Part shown: one piece after another, positions 18,297 through 28,090 of the stretch
How the letters are laid out: every line of letters starts with the position of its first letter
Position numbering within the stretch: position 1 is the first letter of the stretch
Assembly: GCF_019966575.1 (NCBI RefSeq)
Contig: NZ_JAINFK010000001.1
Coordinates: 757,626 to 821,625, forward strand
Reading direction: 5' to 3'
Source of the DNA: Oricola cellulosilytica
GTDB taxonomy: Bacteria; Pseudomonadota; Alphaproteobacteria; Rhizobiales; Rhizobiaceae
Length of the DNA stretch: 64,000 nucleotides
Notes under the pieces: generated by a model
What the model was told of the DNA's origin: nothing
Databases searched by the model: none
Seen by the model: the letters and a program-made list of their open reading frames with translations, nothing else
Position numbers and translations under genes: made by a program

Positions 18297-20698
18297 CCCC
18301 GGAGCACGCCGCCCGCGGATTTGGCGACATTCTCGACGATTTTCGCCGACAATGCTTCGAGGTCCTCGTCCGTCAGCGTCCGCTCGACCGGCTGGATCGA
18401 AACTTCCAGGGCGATAGACTTCTTGCCTTCGCCCAGTGACGCGCCCTCGAACCGGTCGAAGATGTTGACGTTCGTGATCAGTTTCTTGTCGGCGCCGCTG
18501 ACGGCGCGCAGGAGCGTTGCCGCCGGGACATCCCTGTCGACGACGAAGGCGTAATCGCGGCGCACCATCTGATAGGGCGAAATCTCGAGGCGCGGCCTGG
18601 TGCGCGTCGCCTTCCTCTTCGGCTCCGGTATGGCGTCCAGATAGACCTCGAAACCGGACAGCGCGCCCGACACGTCGAGTTTTTCGAGCGTTCGGGGATG
18701 GAACTCCCCGAACGTGCCGAGCACGACTTTCGGGCCCAGCTTGATCACGCCCGAGCGGCCGGGATGATACCAGCCGGGCGCGCTCGCCTCGATCTGCAGG
18801 TTCGCGACCGGCGCACCGCAGGCCTCCAGCACGGCGAGGGCGTCGGCCTTGGCGTCGAACACGCCGACCGCCTCAGCATTGCCGCTCCAGTGGCGGCCGG
18901 TTCCGCTCATCCGCGCCGTGCCCCGCCTGACGCCCGCCGCCACGCGGCGCTGACCCTCCGGCGTGTCATTCTCGTAGACCGCGGCAACCTCGAACAGGGC
19001 GACATCGCCGATGCCGCGGTCGGCATTGCGCTGTGCCGCCACCAGAAGGCCGGGCAGGGCGGAGGGCCGCATGTCGCTCATGTCGGCGGCGATCGGATTG
19101 GCCACCTTCAATGCCGGCGACCCGCCGCCGAACAGTTCGGCGTGCCCGGCCGGGATGAACGACCAGGAGACCGATTCCATCATGGCGCGCACGGCCAGCG
19201 CGCGCTTGGCGGCGCGGGTGCGGATCTGCAGCGTCGTCAGGATCTTGCCGTTGACGGCATTGTGGCTGGCGAGCGGCTGCGGATCGATATTGTCCTCGCC
19301 GTGAATGCGCATGACCTCCTCGACGAGATCGGCCTTGCCCTCGATGTCCGGTCGCCATGACGGAACCGCGACATCGGCGCGCTCGCCCTTCGCCGAAACC
19401 TCAAATCCGAGCCGGGTCAGGATGCCGGCCGACTCGTCCTTGTCGATGTCGACACTGGTCAGGCGCTTTACTTCGGAGAACGGGAAATCGACGATTTTCG
19501 GGACGTAGCCGTCAAAACCCACGATTTCCGGCTCGCTTGGGCTCCCGCCGCAGATGTCGAGAACCAGTTGCGTGGCCAGTTCCATCCCGCCGACCATGAA
19601 TTCCGGATCAACACCGCGCTCGAAGCGGTAGCGCGCATCGGTGATGATGCCGAGGTCGCGGCCGGTCCGGGCGATGTTCATCGGGTTCCACAACGCCGAT
19701 TCGATCAGCACGTCGGTTGTGTTTTCGTCGCAGCCCGAATGTTCGCCGCCCATGATCCCGGCAATCGACTCGACGCCGTTATTGTCGGCGATCACGCACA
19801 TCTCCGGCGTCAGAGTGTATTCGCGCTCGTCCAGCGCCAGCACCGTCTCGCCTTCTCTTGCCCGGCGAACGACCAGATTGCCGGCGACCTTGGCGGCGTC
19901 GAAGACGTGCAGGGGACGGCCACGGTCGAACGTGACGTAATTGGTGATGTCGACCAGTGCGTTGATTGGCCGGAGTCCGATGGCGATCAGGCGCTGCTGC
20001 ATCCATTTCGGCGACGAAGCATTGTTTACGCCGCTCACCAGACGCAGCGCAAACCCCGGACAGAGTTCCGGCGCCTCGATGGTCACCTTCACCGGGCATT
20101 CGCCGTTTCCGTTAGCCGGAGTCACATCCGGCGTCTTCAGCCTGCCGAGACCCGCCGCGGCGAGATCGCGCGCGATGCCCGAGACGCCGGTGCAATCCGG
20201 ACGGTTCGGGGTGAGGTTGATCTCGATGACCGGATCGTCAAGACCGGCATAACTCGCGAAGGACGAACCCACGGGGGCGTCTTCCGGCAAATCGATGATG
20301 CCGGTGTGGGCGTCGGACATCTGCAATTCGCGTTCGGAACACATCATGCCGTGCGATTCGACGCCGCGGATCTTGCCGACCGAAAGGGTGACATCGATGC
20401 CCGGCACGTAGTCTCCCGGAGCGGCGAATGCGCCGACGAGCCCGGCGCGGGCGTTCGGCGCGCCGCAGACAACCTGCACCGGCTTCCCGTCGCCTCTGTC
20501 GACCGACAGGACCTTCAGCTTGTCGGCGTCGGGATGTTTTTCGGCGGCCAGGACCCTGGCGATGACGAACGGCCTGAACTGGGCCTTGTCGTCTACGTTT
20601 TCGACCTCGAGCCCGATATTCGTCAGCCGCTCGACAATGTCGTCAAGCGAGGCGTCGGTTTCCAGATGGTCTTTCAACCAGGAGAGCGTAAATTTCAT
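18293..20698 (-). CDS. pheT: Phenylalanine-tRNA ligase beta subunit
   Basis: Full-length 801-aa PheT. The order is an N-terminal start [12 protein letters not shown], the tRNA-binding domain (about 40-150, [20 protein letters not shown]), the B3/4 editing domain with [20 protein letters not shown] nearby, the B5 domain, a catalytic-like core, and the C-terminal FDX-ACB anticodon domain ([12 protein letters not shown] through the [10 protein letters not shown] region). It works as (alpha-beta)2 with PheS in the cytoplasm. Unlike the compact pheST of many bacteria, it is separated from pheS by a phosphatase-like gene and a further 149-bp gap. Confidence 0.98.
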   Translation of the reverse strand: MKFTLSWLKDHLETDASLDDIVERLTNIGLEVENVDDKAQFRPFVIARVLAAEKHPDADKLKVLSVDRGDGKPVQVVCGAPNARAGLVGAFAAPGDYVPGIDVTLSVGKIRGVESHGMMCSERELQMSDAHTGIIDLPEDAPVGSSFASYAGLDDPVIEINLTPNRPDCTGVSGIARDLAAAGLGRLKTPDVTPANGNGECPVKVTIEAPELCPGFALRLVSGVNNASSPKWMQQRLIAIGLRPINALVDITNYVTFDRGRPLHVFDAAKVAGNLVVRRAREGETVLALDEREYTLTPEMCVIADNNGVESIAGIMGGEHSGCDENTTDVLIESALWNPMNIARTGRDLGIITDARYRFERGVDPEFMVGGMELATQLVLDICGGSPSEPEIVGFDGYVPKIVDFPFSEVKRLTSVDIDKDESAGILTRLGFEVSAKGERADVAVPSWRPDIEGKADLVEEVMRIHGEDNIDPQPLASHNAVNGKILTTLQIRTRAAKRALAVRAMMESVSWSFIPAGHAELFGGGSPALKVANPIAADMSDMRPSALPGLLVAAQRNADRGIGDVALFEVAAVYENDTPEGQRRVAAGVRRGTARMSGTGRHWSGNAEAVGVFDAKADALAVLEACGAPVANLQIEASAPGWYHPGRSGVIKLGPKVVLGTFGEFHPRTLEKLDVSGALSGFEVYLDAIPEPKRKATRTRPRLEISPYQMVRRDYAFVVDRDVPAATLLRAVSGADKKLITNVNIFDRFEGASLGEGKKSIALEVSIQPVERTLTDEDLEALSAKIVENVAKSAGGVLRG

Positions 20699-20847
20699 CG
20701 GTCAAATGTCCATATCGTCCGTTTAGTACGGCCTTGTCAGCAAGGTTTTTTCAAACCTCACCAGATCGTCGTTCCCGTTCGGTTTTTCGCTGGGAAGGTA
20801 GGTGCTTTGGGCGGAGAGAGAATGTCGACCGCCACGGAGCCAATACG

Positions 20848-21462
20848 TCATGGCGCCACCCCATCGGCCGTTTCGCCCACCAATGGGAGCGGTTGCCATC
20901 CCTGCAGCAACGCGAAACTCTCGCGATCGAAGCGGAAGCTGTTCCCCTGCGCCTGTTGGTCAAGGTCCCTTGAAATCGGTTGGCCGGTCAACGCCGCAAG
21001 CGCCAGCGCGCCCACCCCGCCATGAGCGACGACAACGGCCCTGCCCCGAGGCGCGTGCTCGGCTACATTGCGGAGTGCTCCCATAATCCGAGCCTGCGCG
21101 TCGACCGCGCGCTCCCATCCCTCGATACTCAGTTCCGGGTGGGCAAAGAAGGCCTCAACCAGTTCCCAGAATCGCGGCGGAGCGACAAATCCGGTGGCAG
21201 AGCGATCATTTTCGCCAAGCGTTGCGTCCTCATGAACCGCCAGTTCGAGTCGGGCGCCGACGATTTCCGCACCTTCTCGGGCCTTGCGCTCCGCCGAACA
21301 CCAGACCGAGGTTGCAGTCGAGACAATGTCCGTCTCCGCAAAAGCCCGCATGCGCGCGCGTCCGGCGGCTGACAACGGCCAGTCCGGTACCGGAATAGCT
21401 AGATCGATCAGCACCTCCGGGTGGCTCACATAGAGGATGTCGCCCAACGGCAGCTTCGTCAC
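20848..21462 (-). CDS. Histidine-phosphatase-superfamily protein coupled to pheS
   Basis: A 204-aa protein. It keeps the second-half histidine phosphatase motif [11 protein letters not shown], an Arg in [13 protein letters not shown] and a Glu in [11 protein letters not shown]. The first motif, normally RHG, reads SHP in [11 protein letters not shown], so the catalytic His is present but its Arg and Gly are not. The GTG start overlaps the pheS stop as GTGA, a strong sign of translational coupling. Substrate unknown. Phosphatase activity is plausible but the altered motif calls for caution. Its location between pheS and pheT is the main clue to function. Confidence 0.8.
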   Translation of the reverse strand: MTKLPLGDILYVSHPEVLIDLAIPVPDWPLSAAGRARMRAFAETDIVSTATSVWCSAERKAREGAEIVGARLELAVHEDATLGENDRSATGFVAPPRFWELVEAFFAHPELSIEGWERAVDAQARIMGALRNVAEHAPRGRAVVVAHGGVGALALAALTGQPISRDLDQQAQGNSFRFDRESFALLQGWQPLPLVGETADGVAP

Positions 21463-22547
21463 CCGCTCAGTCCTCCGAACAGCGTCGGCATGTCGAGTGG
21501 ACGGAAGCCGTAATGGGTGAGCCAGCGCACATCGGCGTCGAAGAAGGCGCGCAGATCCGGCATGCCGTATTTCAGCATGGCAAGGCGGTCGATGCCGATG
21601 CCCCAGGCAAATCCCTGGAATTCGTCGGGGTCGAGCCCGCCGGAGCGCAGCACGTTCGGATGCACCATGCCGCAGCCGAGGATCTCCATCCAGTCCGATC
21701 CCTCGCCGAAGCGGATTTCGCCGGGCTTCGACCGGTCGCACTGGATGTCGACCTCCATCGACGGCTCGGTGAAGGGGAAGAAAGACGGCCGGAAGCGCAT
21801 CTTCACGTCCTCGACCTCGAAGAATGCCTTGCAGAATTCCTGCAGCACCCACTTCATGTTGGCGACATTGGCGGTGCGGTCGATCACCAGACCCTCAAGC
21901 TGATGGAACATCGGCGTGTGGGTGGCGTCGGAATCGCTGCGATAGGTCTTGCCCGGAATGACGATGCGAATCGGCGGCTTTTGCGCCTCCATGGTGCGTA
22001 TCTGCACCGGCGAAGTGTGGGTGCGCAGCACCTTGCGCTCGCCATTCCCGTCCGGCGCGAGGAAAAAGGTGTCATGCATCTCGCGCGCCGGATGGCCGTC
22101 CGGGAAGTTGAGCGCCGTGAAATTGTAATAATCGGTCTCGATGTCCGGCCCTTCGGCGATCGAGAATCCCATGTCCGCGAAGATCGCGGTGATCTCGTCA
22201 ACAACCTGGGTCAGCGGATGAATGCGGCCGGTCTCGGCCGGCGACGGGCGCACCGGAAGGGTCACATCGACGGTCTCGGTGACCAGCCGTGCCTCGATCG
22301 CGGCGTCGCGCAGCTCTGCCTTGCGGGCGGCGATCGCCTCGGCGACCCGGTCGCGCAGGCCGTTGATCGCCGGTCCCATGACCTGGCGCTCCTCCGGCGT
22401 CATCCGGCCCAGCGTCTTGAGACGCTCGGAAACCGTGCCCTTCTTGCCGATCGCGCCGACCCGCACGGCCTCGATCGCCGCTTCGTCGGAAGCCGACGCA
22501 ATGTCGGCCATCAGGTTTTCTTCCAGATGTTCCAGTTCCTGCAGCAT
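21459..22547 (-). CDS. pheS: Phenylalanine-tRNA ligase alpha subunit
   Basis: A 362-aa class II synthetase subunit that charges tRNA-Phe with PheT. An N-terminal coiled coil (about 1-90) precedes the catalytic core. [39 protein letters not shown]-like text, the motif 2 region [18 protein letters not shown]-like, and [12 protein letters not shown]-like motif 3 are readable in the predicted protein. It lies 124 bp downstream of rplT behind a terminator, so it probably has its own promoter plus read-through. Confidence 0.98.
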   Translation of the reverse strand: MLQELEHLEENLMADIASASDEAAIEAVRVGAIGKKGTVSERLKTLGRMTPEERQVMGPAINGLRDRVAEAIAARKAELRDAAIEARLVTETVDVTLPVRPSPAETGRIHPLTQVVDEITAIFADMGFSIAEGPDIETDYYNFTALNFPDGHPAREMHDTFFLAPDGNGERKVLRTHTSPVQIRTMEAQKPPIRIVIPGKTYRSDSDATHTPMFHQLEGLVIDRTANVANMKWVLQEFCKAFFEVEDVKMRFRPSFFPFTEPSMEVDIQCDRSKPGEIRFGEGSDWMEILGCGMVHPNVLRSGGLDPDEFQGFAWGIGIDRLAMLKYGMPDLRAFFDADVRWLTHYGFRPLDMPTLFGGLSG

Positions 22548-22611
22548 GATCCGTTTCCGGTTGGCGCGATCCGGCGTGTACCTAGCCGCGCAAATTCAAA
22601 GGTTCAAAGAA

Positions 22612-22643
22612 AAACCCGCGTCTGGGCCGGCCAGCGCGGGTTT
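22612..22643 (-). terminator. Intrinsic terminator after rplT
   Basis: A perfect nine-base stem (AAACCCGCG at 22612-22620, CGCGGGTTT at 22635-22643) with a 14-nt loop. On the minus strand the stem runs into a T stretch (GGGTTTTTC). It lies between rplT and pheS and should end or attenuate the rpmI-rplT transcript. Confidence 0.75.
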
Positions 22644-22671
22644 CTCATTTTTCCATCGAGAAGGCGCTGAC

Positions 22672-23073
22672 TTAGCGGACAGCGCTCTCAAAAGCGTTCG
22701 GCGTGGTCTCTTTCAGATAGGCCAGCTGTTTCTTGGCCTGGGCGACCAGAGCACCGAATGCCTCGGGCTCGTGGATCGCCATGTCGGACATCACCTTGCG
22801 GTCGAGCTCAATGCCGGCCTTGGTCAGGCCGTCGATCAGGCGGCCATAGGTAAGGCCGTGCTCGCGGGCGGCGGCGTTGATGCGCTGGATCCACAACGAG
22901 CGGAAATTCCGCTTGCGCACCTTGCGGTCGCGATAGGCGTATTGTTTCGCCTTGTCGACGGCCTGCATCGCGGTGCGGATGGTGTTCTTGCGGCGGCCGT
23001 AATAACCCTCCGCCTGCTTCAGGACTTTCTTGTGCTTTGCGTGAGACGTCACGCCGCGTTTTACACGTGCCAT
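22672..23073 (-). CDS. rplT: 50S ribosomal protein L20
   Basis: Binds 23S rRNA early in large-subunit assembly. The protein has the normal 133-aa length, begins [19 protein letters not shown], and has the conserved [13 protein letters not shown] and [20 protein letters not shown] regions. AAGGAG lies nine bases before the ATG. In E. coli L20 represses its own operon through a leader structure; nothing like that can be established by eye here. It is 31 bp after rpmI. Confidence 0.99.
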   Translation of the reverse strand: MARVKRGVTSHAKHKKVLKQAEGYYGRRKNTIRTAMQAVDKAKQYAYRDRKVRKRNFRSLWIQRINAAAREHGLTYGRLIDGLTKAGIELDRKVMSDMAIHEPEAFGALVAQAKKQLAYLKETTPNAFESAVR

Positions 23074-23104
23074 GGGTTTTCTCCTTGGTTCCGGTCGTGA
23101 CGGC

Positions 23105-23305
23105 CTAGCTGCCGTATGGCATCATTTTCTTGACGATCCTGGCATCCGGCTCGGCCAGCACCATGGTGCCGCGCGCGTCGCGGATGAACTTATTGGACCG
23201 CTTGATCATGCCGTGCTGCTTGCCGGCGGCGGCGACCTTCACCTTGCCCGTGGCGGTGATCTTGAAGCGCTTCTTGCAGGAAGACTTCGTCTTCATCTTG
23301 GGCAT
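23105..23305 (-). CDS. rpmI: 50S ribosomal protein L35
   Basis: A 66-aa basic large-subunit protein beginning [20 protein letters not shown], with [19 protein letters not shown] typical of the family. A GGAGAG ribosome site precedes the ATG. The 228 bp upstream must hold the promoter for rpmI-rplT because the next gene upstream is divergent (plus strand), so infC read-through is not the source. Confidence 0.98.
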   Translation of the reverse strand: MPKMKTKSSCKKRFKITATGKVKVAAAGKQHGMIKRSNKFIRDARGTMVLAEPDARIVKKMMPYGS

Positions 23306-23533
23306 TTTGCTCTCCGTTTTCTTTTGCGCTCTATCGCCGCTTCAATGAGGAGACAGGGGACCGGCGCATGCACGCGGACCCGCGCGGTCTAGGTCATGTT
23401 CCTCAAGCGATGTGAGCTTTTTGGCATTCAGAACGGACACGGCATGCCCTGCCGGACCGTTCGAGACGCGGCTCTATAGACTCGCGGCGACCCAAATGCA
23501 AGCATTGCCGGGCACATGCGGGAGAGGGAACCC

Positions 23534-24157
23534 ATGGGCAAGGACAAGAGATTCCTGGACAAGGCCTATTCGGTCAAGACGGACGCACAAACACGCTCGT
23601 TCTACGATCAATGGGCGGAAGTCTATGACGAGGAAGTGGCGGAGAACGCCTATCAGCAGCCAAGGCGCTGCGCGCAGGCGCTGGCGGGCCTGACTGCGCC
23701 TTCCGAGACGACGATTCTGGACGTCGGATGCGGATCGGGCCTATCCGGCATAGCGCTCGACGTCGCCGGGTTCCAGACCATCGATGGCTGCGATTTCTCG
23801 CCCGGCATGCTGGCAAAGGCCGGCAAGACCAATGTCTACCGGCGGCTGTTCGAGACCAATCTCAACGAGCCTCCGATGGACGCTCCGGACGGCCGTTATG
23901 ACGCGGCGGCCTGCGTGGGCGTGTTCTCCTTCGGCCATGTGAAGGCCGAGGCGCTCGACGACATCCTGCGTGTGCTGAAGCCCGCCGGCGCGCTCGTGAT
24001 CGGCCTCAACGACCACTTCTACGAGGAGGGCTCGCTGACGACACGGCTCGAATTGCTCGAGAGCGAGGGCCTCATGGAAATCCTAGACCGGGAACATGGC
24101 GAGCATATGCCCGGCACAGGCCTCAAGGGCTGGGTGATCACCGCGCGCAAACACTGA
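23534..24157 (+). CDS. Class I SAM-dependent methyltransferase, substrate unknown
   Basis: A 207-aa methyltransferase. SFYDQWAEVYDEEV is an N-terminal stretch common in UbiE/WBSCR27-like enzymes. Motif I is ILDVGCGSGLSG near residue 65, motif II region DGCDFSPGML, motif IV AAACVGVFSFGHV, and the end is GWVITARKH. ATG 23534 has GGAGAGGGAA just before it. It lies, with the next gene, between rpmI and infC on the opposite strand. Confidence 0.84.
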   Translation: MGKDKRFLDKAYSVKTDAQTRSFYDQWAEVYDEEVAENAYQQPRRCAQALAGLTAPSETTILDVGCGSGLSGIALDVAGFQTIDGCDFSPGMLAKAGKTNVYRRLFETNLNEPPMDAPDGRYDAAACVGVFSFGHVKAEALDDILRVLKPAGALVIGLNDHFYEEGSLTTRLELLESEGLMEILDREHGEHMPGTGLKGWVITARKH

Positions 24158-24260
24158 GCAGATCGAGCGTTGAGCAGATCGGAACGGTCCGTTCACCGCG
24201 AACATGGAACCACGCGGAAGGGCGTCCGTTGACGGGCGACTCCCAACAATCGAGGTTCAC

Positions 24261-25358
24261 ATGGCAAAGACCGACATCCTGCTCAAGCCCTCCAAGCTCG
24301 GCGACATTTCCGTTCCCAATCGCGTTTTCATGGCGCCGCTGACGCGCAACCGCGCGCATGACGACGGCACGCCCTGGGAAGAGGCCGCGACCTATTACGC
24401 GCAGCGCGCCAATGCGGGCCTGATCATCACCGAAGCGACCCAGATGCACCCGCTCGGCAAGGGCTACATCCAGACCCCGGGCATTCACGAGCCCAAACAT
24501 GTCGAGGCCTGGAAGGAGATCACGCGCGCGGTTCACGCCGCCGGCGGGCGAATCTTCGTGCAATTATGGCATGTCGGCCGGATCCGGCACTCCTCGATCG
24601 AGCCCGAAGGCGAGGCGCCGGTCGCGCCGACCGCCGAGGCTGCCGAGGCGCAGACATTCACCAAGAAGGGCTTCGAGCCGACCTCCAAGCCGCGGGAACT
24701 GACCGTCGGCGAGATCGAGGCGCTCGTCGCCGACTACGCCAAGGCCGCCCGCAACGCCATGGAAGCCGGGTTCGACGGGGTCGAGGTGCATTGCGCCAAT
24801 GGCTATCTGCTCAACCAGTTCCTTCATTCCGGCTCCAACAAGCGGGATGACGAGTACGGCGGATCGATCGAAAACCGCTGCCGGTTCCCGCTCGAGGCGG
24901 TCGACGCCGTCATCGCCGAGATCGGAGCCGGCCGGGTTGGCGTGCGCACCTCGCCGCTCGGCGAGGCGAACGACGTGCCGGAGGACGATCCGCGCGCGCT
25001 CTACACCTATTTCCACGGCGAACTGGCAAAGCGCGGTCTCGCCTATCTCCACGTGATGGAAAGCTTCCCCGGCAGCGACCGCTCGGAAGAGAAGCGCGCC
25101 GTCATCGAGGATGTGCGCAAGGCGTGGAACGGGTTCTATATCACCAATGGCGGATACGACGCCGAGCGGGCCGCGGAAGCGCTGGAGACCGGCCACGCCG
25201 ATGCGGTGGCCTTCGGCCGGCCCTATATCTCCAACCCGGATCTCGCGGTCCGCATCGCGATGAATGTCGAGTGGGCGGAACCCAATCAGGAAACCTTCTA
25301 CGGCGGCGGCGAGAAGGGCTATACCGACTACTCCGACGCCACGCTGAAGGCCGCCTGA
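24261..25358 (+). CDS. Old yellow enzyme family alkene reductase (NADH:flavin oxidoreductase)
   Basis: A 365-aa FMN TIM-barrel enzyme that reduces activated C=C bonds or nitro groups with NAD(P)H, similar to NemA. Visible motifs: LGDISVPNRVFMAPLTRNRA (FMN loop, start), VQLWHVGRIRH, VEVHCANGYLLNQFL (substrate His/Asn pair here HC-AN), SNKRDDEYGGSIENR and AFGRPYISNPDL near the C-terminus. ATG 24261 is used because GAGG sits six bases upstream. An in-frame upstream start at 24204 lacks one. The physiological substrate is unknown; a role in electrophile detoxification is usual for the family. Confidence 0.93.
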   Translation: MAKTDILLKPSKLGDISVPNRVFMAPLTRNRAHDDGTPWEEAATYYAQRANAGLIITEATQMHPLGKGYIQTPGIHEPKHVEAWKEITRAVHAAGGRIFVQLWHVGRIRHSSIEPEGEAPVAPTAEAAEAQTFTKKGFEPTSKPRELTVGEIEALVADYAKAARNAMEAGFDGVEVHCANGYLLNQFLHSGSNKRDDEYGGSIENRCRFPLEAVDAVIAEIGAGRVGVRTSPLGEANDVPEDDPRALYTYFHGELAKRGLAYLHVMESFPGSDRSEEKRAVIEDVRKAWNGFYITNGGYDAERAAEALETGHADAVAFGRPYISNPDLAVRIAMNVEWAEPNQETFYGGGEKGYTDYSDATLKAA

Positions 25359-25373
25359 CAGCGGTCGCACAAC

Positions 25374-25405
25374 AAAAAAGCCGGCGTCTGATCCGGACGC
25401 CGGCT
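25374..25405 (-). terminator. Intrinsic terminator after infC
   Basis: A nine-base GC-rich stem (GCCGGCGTC at 25380-25388, GACGCCGGC at 25396-25404) with a seven-base loop. The plus-strand A-run at 25374-25379 reads as six T on the minus strand right after the stem, so this is a good terminator for infC. On the plus strand only a short CTCCTT follows, so it may also slow transcription from the reductase gene. Confidence 0.85.
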
Positions 25406-25431
25406 CCTTCGCCTCGATCTCGACTATTCGC

Positions 25432-25968
25432 CTAGCGCGGCGCGAGGACCATCATCATCTGCCGGCCTTCGAGTTTCGGCTCGGCCTCGACCTTGGCGAT
25501 CTCCTCGGTATCGCCCTTCACCTTCTGCAGCAGTTCATAGCCCAATTCCTGGTGGGCCATCTCGCGGCCGCGGAAGCGCAGCGTGACCTTGACCTTGTCG
25601 CCCTCTTCGAAGAACCGGTGAATCGCCCGCATCTTCACGTCGTAATCATGCGTGTCGATGTTCGGACGCATCTTGATTTCCTTGATCTCGACGGTCTTCT
25701 GACGCTTGCGGGCCGCTGCGGCCTTCTTCTGCTGCTCGTATTTGAGCTTGCCGAGGTCGACGATCTTGGCGACCGGCGGATTCGCGTTCGGAACGATGAG
25801 GACCAAGTCGAGACCCGCCTCTTCGGCAATCTGCAGCGCTTCTTCGGTGTCGGTGGGGCCGCGATTTTCCCCGTCGGCGTCAATCAGCTGAATACGGGGT
25901 TCGCGAATGTCGCGGTTGGCGGTTGGGCCAGTCTTCTGGACGGGTGGTGCTCGGAATGGACGGCGAAT
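25432..25968 (-). CDS. infC: Translation initiation factor IF-3, ATT start codon
   Basis: IF-3 binds the 30S subunit and checks start-codon pairing. The protein has 178 residues from an ATT codon: it begins (Met)[11 protein letters not shown], then [52 protein letters not shown], and ends [12 protein letters not shown], all typical IF-3. No ATG, GTG or TTG gives the full N-domain; the first TTG (25806) cuts off 54 conserved residues. AGGAG lies nine bases before the ATT. E. coli infC also starts at AUU, which lets IF-3 repress its own translation, so the same control is inferred here. Confidence 0.95.
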   Translation of the reverse strand: MRRPFRAPPVQKTGPTANRDIREPRIQLIDADGENRGPTDTEEALQIAEEAGLDLVLIVPNANPPVAKIVDLGKLKYEQQKKAAAARKRQKTVEIKEIKMRPNIDTHDYDVKMRAIHRFFEEGDKVKVTLRFRGREMAHQELGYELLQKVKGDTEEIAKVEAEPKLEGRQMMMVLAPR

Positions 25969-26150
25969 GGTCGTTGTCTCCTGGTCTGTTTCGGGCTCTG
26001 GTTCAGAGGGAACGCGCTATGTCGGCATTCCAACGGCGCTGTCAATAGCACGGCGTTGCGGAAAAATCACCACTGCCGCGCGACAAGGCTTCACAGAACG
26101 GGGCAAGCCGCGCAATACCCGTTGGAGCAATGCGCAAACGGGACGGAAAG

Positions 26151-26927
26151 ATGGATCAACCCGAGAAAATAACGGTTTCTGGCGTGGAGATCGCCTACCG
26201 GAGGCGGCAGGGGGGCGAACCCGGCCTGATGTGGCTCGGCGGGTTCCGGTCCGACATGCTCGGCACCAAGGCCGAGACGCTTGACGAATTCGCCGCCGAG
26301 CGGGGATTTGCCTATGTGCGGCACGATTACTCCGGTCACGGGGAATCGGGCGGAGAGTTTGCCGAGGGCACGATCTCGCGCTGGCTTGCGGAAAGCATTG
26401 CGGTGTTTGAGCGCTGCACCTCCGGGAGGCAGATCCTGGTCGGATCGTCGATGGGCGGCTGGATCGCGCTGCGCATGGTACAGGAGCTGAACAGGGGAAC
26501 GCCCGACGACCGGATTGCCGGACTGGTGCTGCTTGCCCCCGCGCCCGATTTCACCAGCGAATTGCACGAGCCGAAGCTGACCGACGCGCAGCGGGGCGAC
26601 CTCGAAGCGAAGGGCTTCTATGAAGAGGAAAACGACTATTCCGACGAGCCTTACCTCTTCACCCGGGCGCTTTTCGAGGACGGGCTGAAGAACCGCGTCA
26701 TGACGGAGACGCTCGACACGCATTGCCCGGTCCACATCCTGCAGGGGATGGCGGATCCCGACGTGCCGTTCGCCCATGCGCAGAAGCTGGTCGAGTTCCT
26801 GCCGAAGGACGACGTGACGCTGACGCTGATCAAGGATGGCGACCACCGGCTGTCGCGGCCGCAGGATCTGGCGCTCCTGAAACGAACCGTCGGCGCGATG
26901 GCATCGCGCGTCACAAACGAACGCTAG
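26151..26927 (+). CDS. Alpha/beta hydrolase (ABHD10-like esterase)
   Basis: A 258-aa alpha/beta-hydrolase. The nucleophile elbow GSSMGG gives Ser100, the acid is probably Asp in GMADPDVPF and the His in KDGDHRLS. GFRSDMLGTKAETLDEFAAE is a stretch shared with ABHD10-type thioesterases/carboxylesterases. ATG 26151 is used (GGACGG upstream) instead of the in-frame ATG 26130. Divergent from infC across about 180 bp. Its TAG stop overlaps the GTG of the downstream BenE gene by one base, so the two are translated together. Confidence 0.88.
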   Translation: MDQPEKITVSGVEIAYRRRQGGEPGLMWLGGFRSDMLGTKAETLDEFAAERGFAYVRHDYSGHGESGGEFAEGTISRWLAESIAVFERCTSGRQILVGSSMGGWIALRMVQELNRGTPDDRIAGLVLLAPAPDFTSELHEPKLTDAQRGDLEAKGFYEEENDYSDEPYLFTRALFEDGLKNRVMTETLDTHCPVHILQGMADPDVPFAHAQKLVEFLPKDDVTLTLIKDGDHRLSRPQDLALLKRTVGAMASRVTNER

Positions 26928-28078
26928 TGCGGTTCTCGGCCTTCTCCGCCGGGTTTGTCGCCAGTGTCGTCGGTTTCGGGGGCACGCTGGCGCTCATTCT
27001 CGCGGCGGCAGAGGCGGTCGGGGCGACGACGGTCCAGACCGCAAGCTGGGTGACGGCGATCAGTCTCGCCATCGCCATCGAGACGCTGTGGCTGTCGTGG
27101 CGCTTCCGCATGCCGATCGTCGCAGCATGGTCGGCGGCCGGGCTCGCGCTCGTGGGGGCAAGTCAGGGCTTCACGATCAACGACGCGGCCGGCGCCTTCC
27201 TGCTGGCGGGGCTGATGCTGCTCGCCACGGGCCTGTTCAAACCGCTCACCCGCCTTGTGGAGCATATCCCGCAAGCCGTTTCGGCGGGCATGCTGGGCGG
27301 AATCCTGTTGCCCTTCGTGCTGGCCGCCGTGAAGGCTTCCGGCCTTGAGCCGGCCTTCGTGCTGCCGCTCGTGCTGCTGTTCTTTGTCGTTCGGGTGTTC
27401 AGCCCCTCGGCGGCGGTGATCGTGGTTCTTGCGGCGGGCGTCCTGATCGCGACGCTGACCGGGCAGACGACGGGAACCCTGTCGTTGCGAATTTCGACCC
27501 TGACACTGGTGCGGCCGGACTTCTCGATGACGGGATTCTTCGGCCTGTCGCTGCCGCTTTATCTCGTCACCATGGCCTCGCAGAACCTTCCGGGTCTCGC
27601 CGTGCTGCGGGCCAGTGGCTACGCGCCGCCCGCCGGATATCCGGTTGCGGTGACGGGCGGGATCTCGGCGCTGACCTCGATTTTCGGGGCGAGCACCACC
27701 AATCTCTCCGCCATCACCGCCGCCATCTGCACCGGAGAGGATGCGCATCCCGATCCGGGCCGTCGCTGGCACACCGGGCTCTGGTATGCGGGCTGCTATT
27801 TCGTCTTCGCCCTGTTCGGCGCGTCCCTTGTCGCCATCGTCGCGGCGATGCCGGCCTCATTGATCATGCTGGTGACCGGTCTTGCTCTTCTTGCGCCGCT
27901 TGCCAATGCGACGACAATCGCGATGCGCGACGACCAGCACCGTGTTGCGGCGATCGCCACCTTCGCGGTAACGGCCTCGGGCATCGCCTTTTTCGGGGTC
28001 GGGGCGGCGTTCTGGGGTCTTCTGAGCGGCCTCGTGATAATTTTTTTGCCCCGTCTCGACTGGAGAAAACTCCAGTGA
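26927..28078 (+). CDS. BenE-family benzoate/H+ symporter-like permease
   Basis: A 383-aa integral membrane protein with about 11-12 helices of the BenE family. Near-complete helices include LILAAAEAVGATTVQTASW, VEHIPQAVSAGMLGGILLPF and GISALTSIFGASTTNLSAI; the last is the conserved BenE GAxxxN-type region. The family takes up benzoate in E. coli-related models but few members are tested. The start is GTG 26927, sharing one base with the preceding stop. No benzoate catabolism genes are nearby, so the substrate is open. Confidence 0.88.
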   Translation: MRFSAFSAGFVASVVGFGGTLALILAAAEAVGATTVQTASWVTAISLAIAIETLWLSWRFRMPIVAAWSAAGLALVGASQGFTINDAAGAFLLAGLMLLATGLFKPLTRLVEHIPQAVSAGMLGGILLPFVLAAVKASGLEPAFVLPLVLLFFVVRVFSPSAAVIVVLAAGVLIATLTGQTTGTLSLRISTLTLVRPDFSMTGFFGLSLPLYLVTMASQNLPGLAVLRASGYAPPAGYPVAVTGGISALTSIFGASTTNLSAITAAICTGEDAHPDPGRRWHTGLWYAGCYFVFALFGASLVAIVAAMPASLIMLVTGLALLAPLANATTIAMRDDQHRVAAIATFAVTASGIAFFGVGAAFWGLLSGLVIIFLPRLDWRKLQ

Positions 28079-28090
28079 GTCGCGTTTCGG

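Noticed and set aside
19568-21025. 485-codon plus-strand open frame opposite pheT
   Set aside because: PheT is intact on the minus strand. The plus frame has no recognisable domain and crosses a gene boundary.
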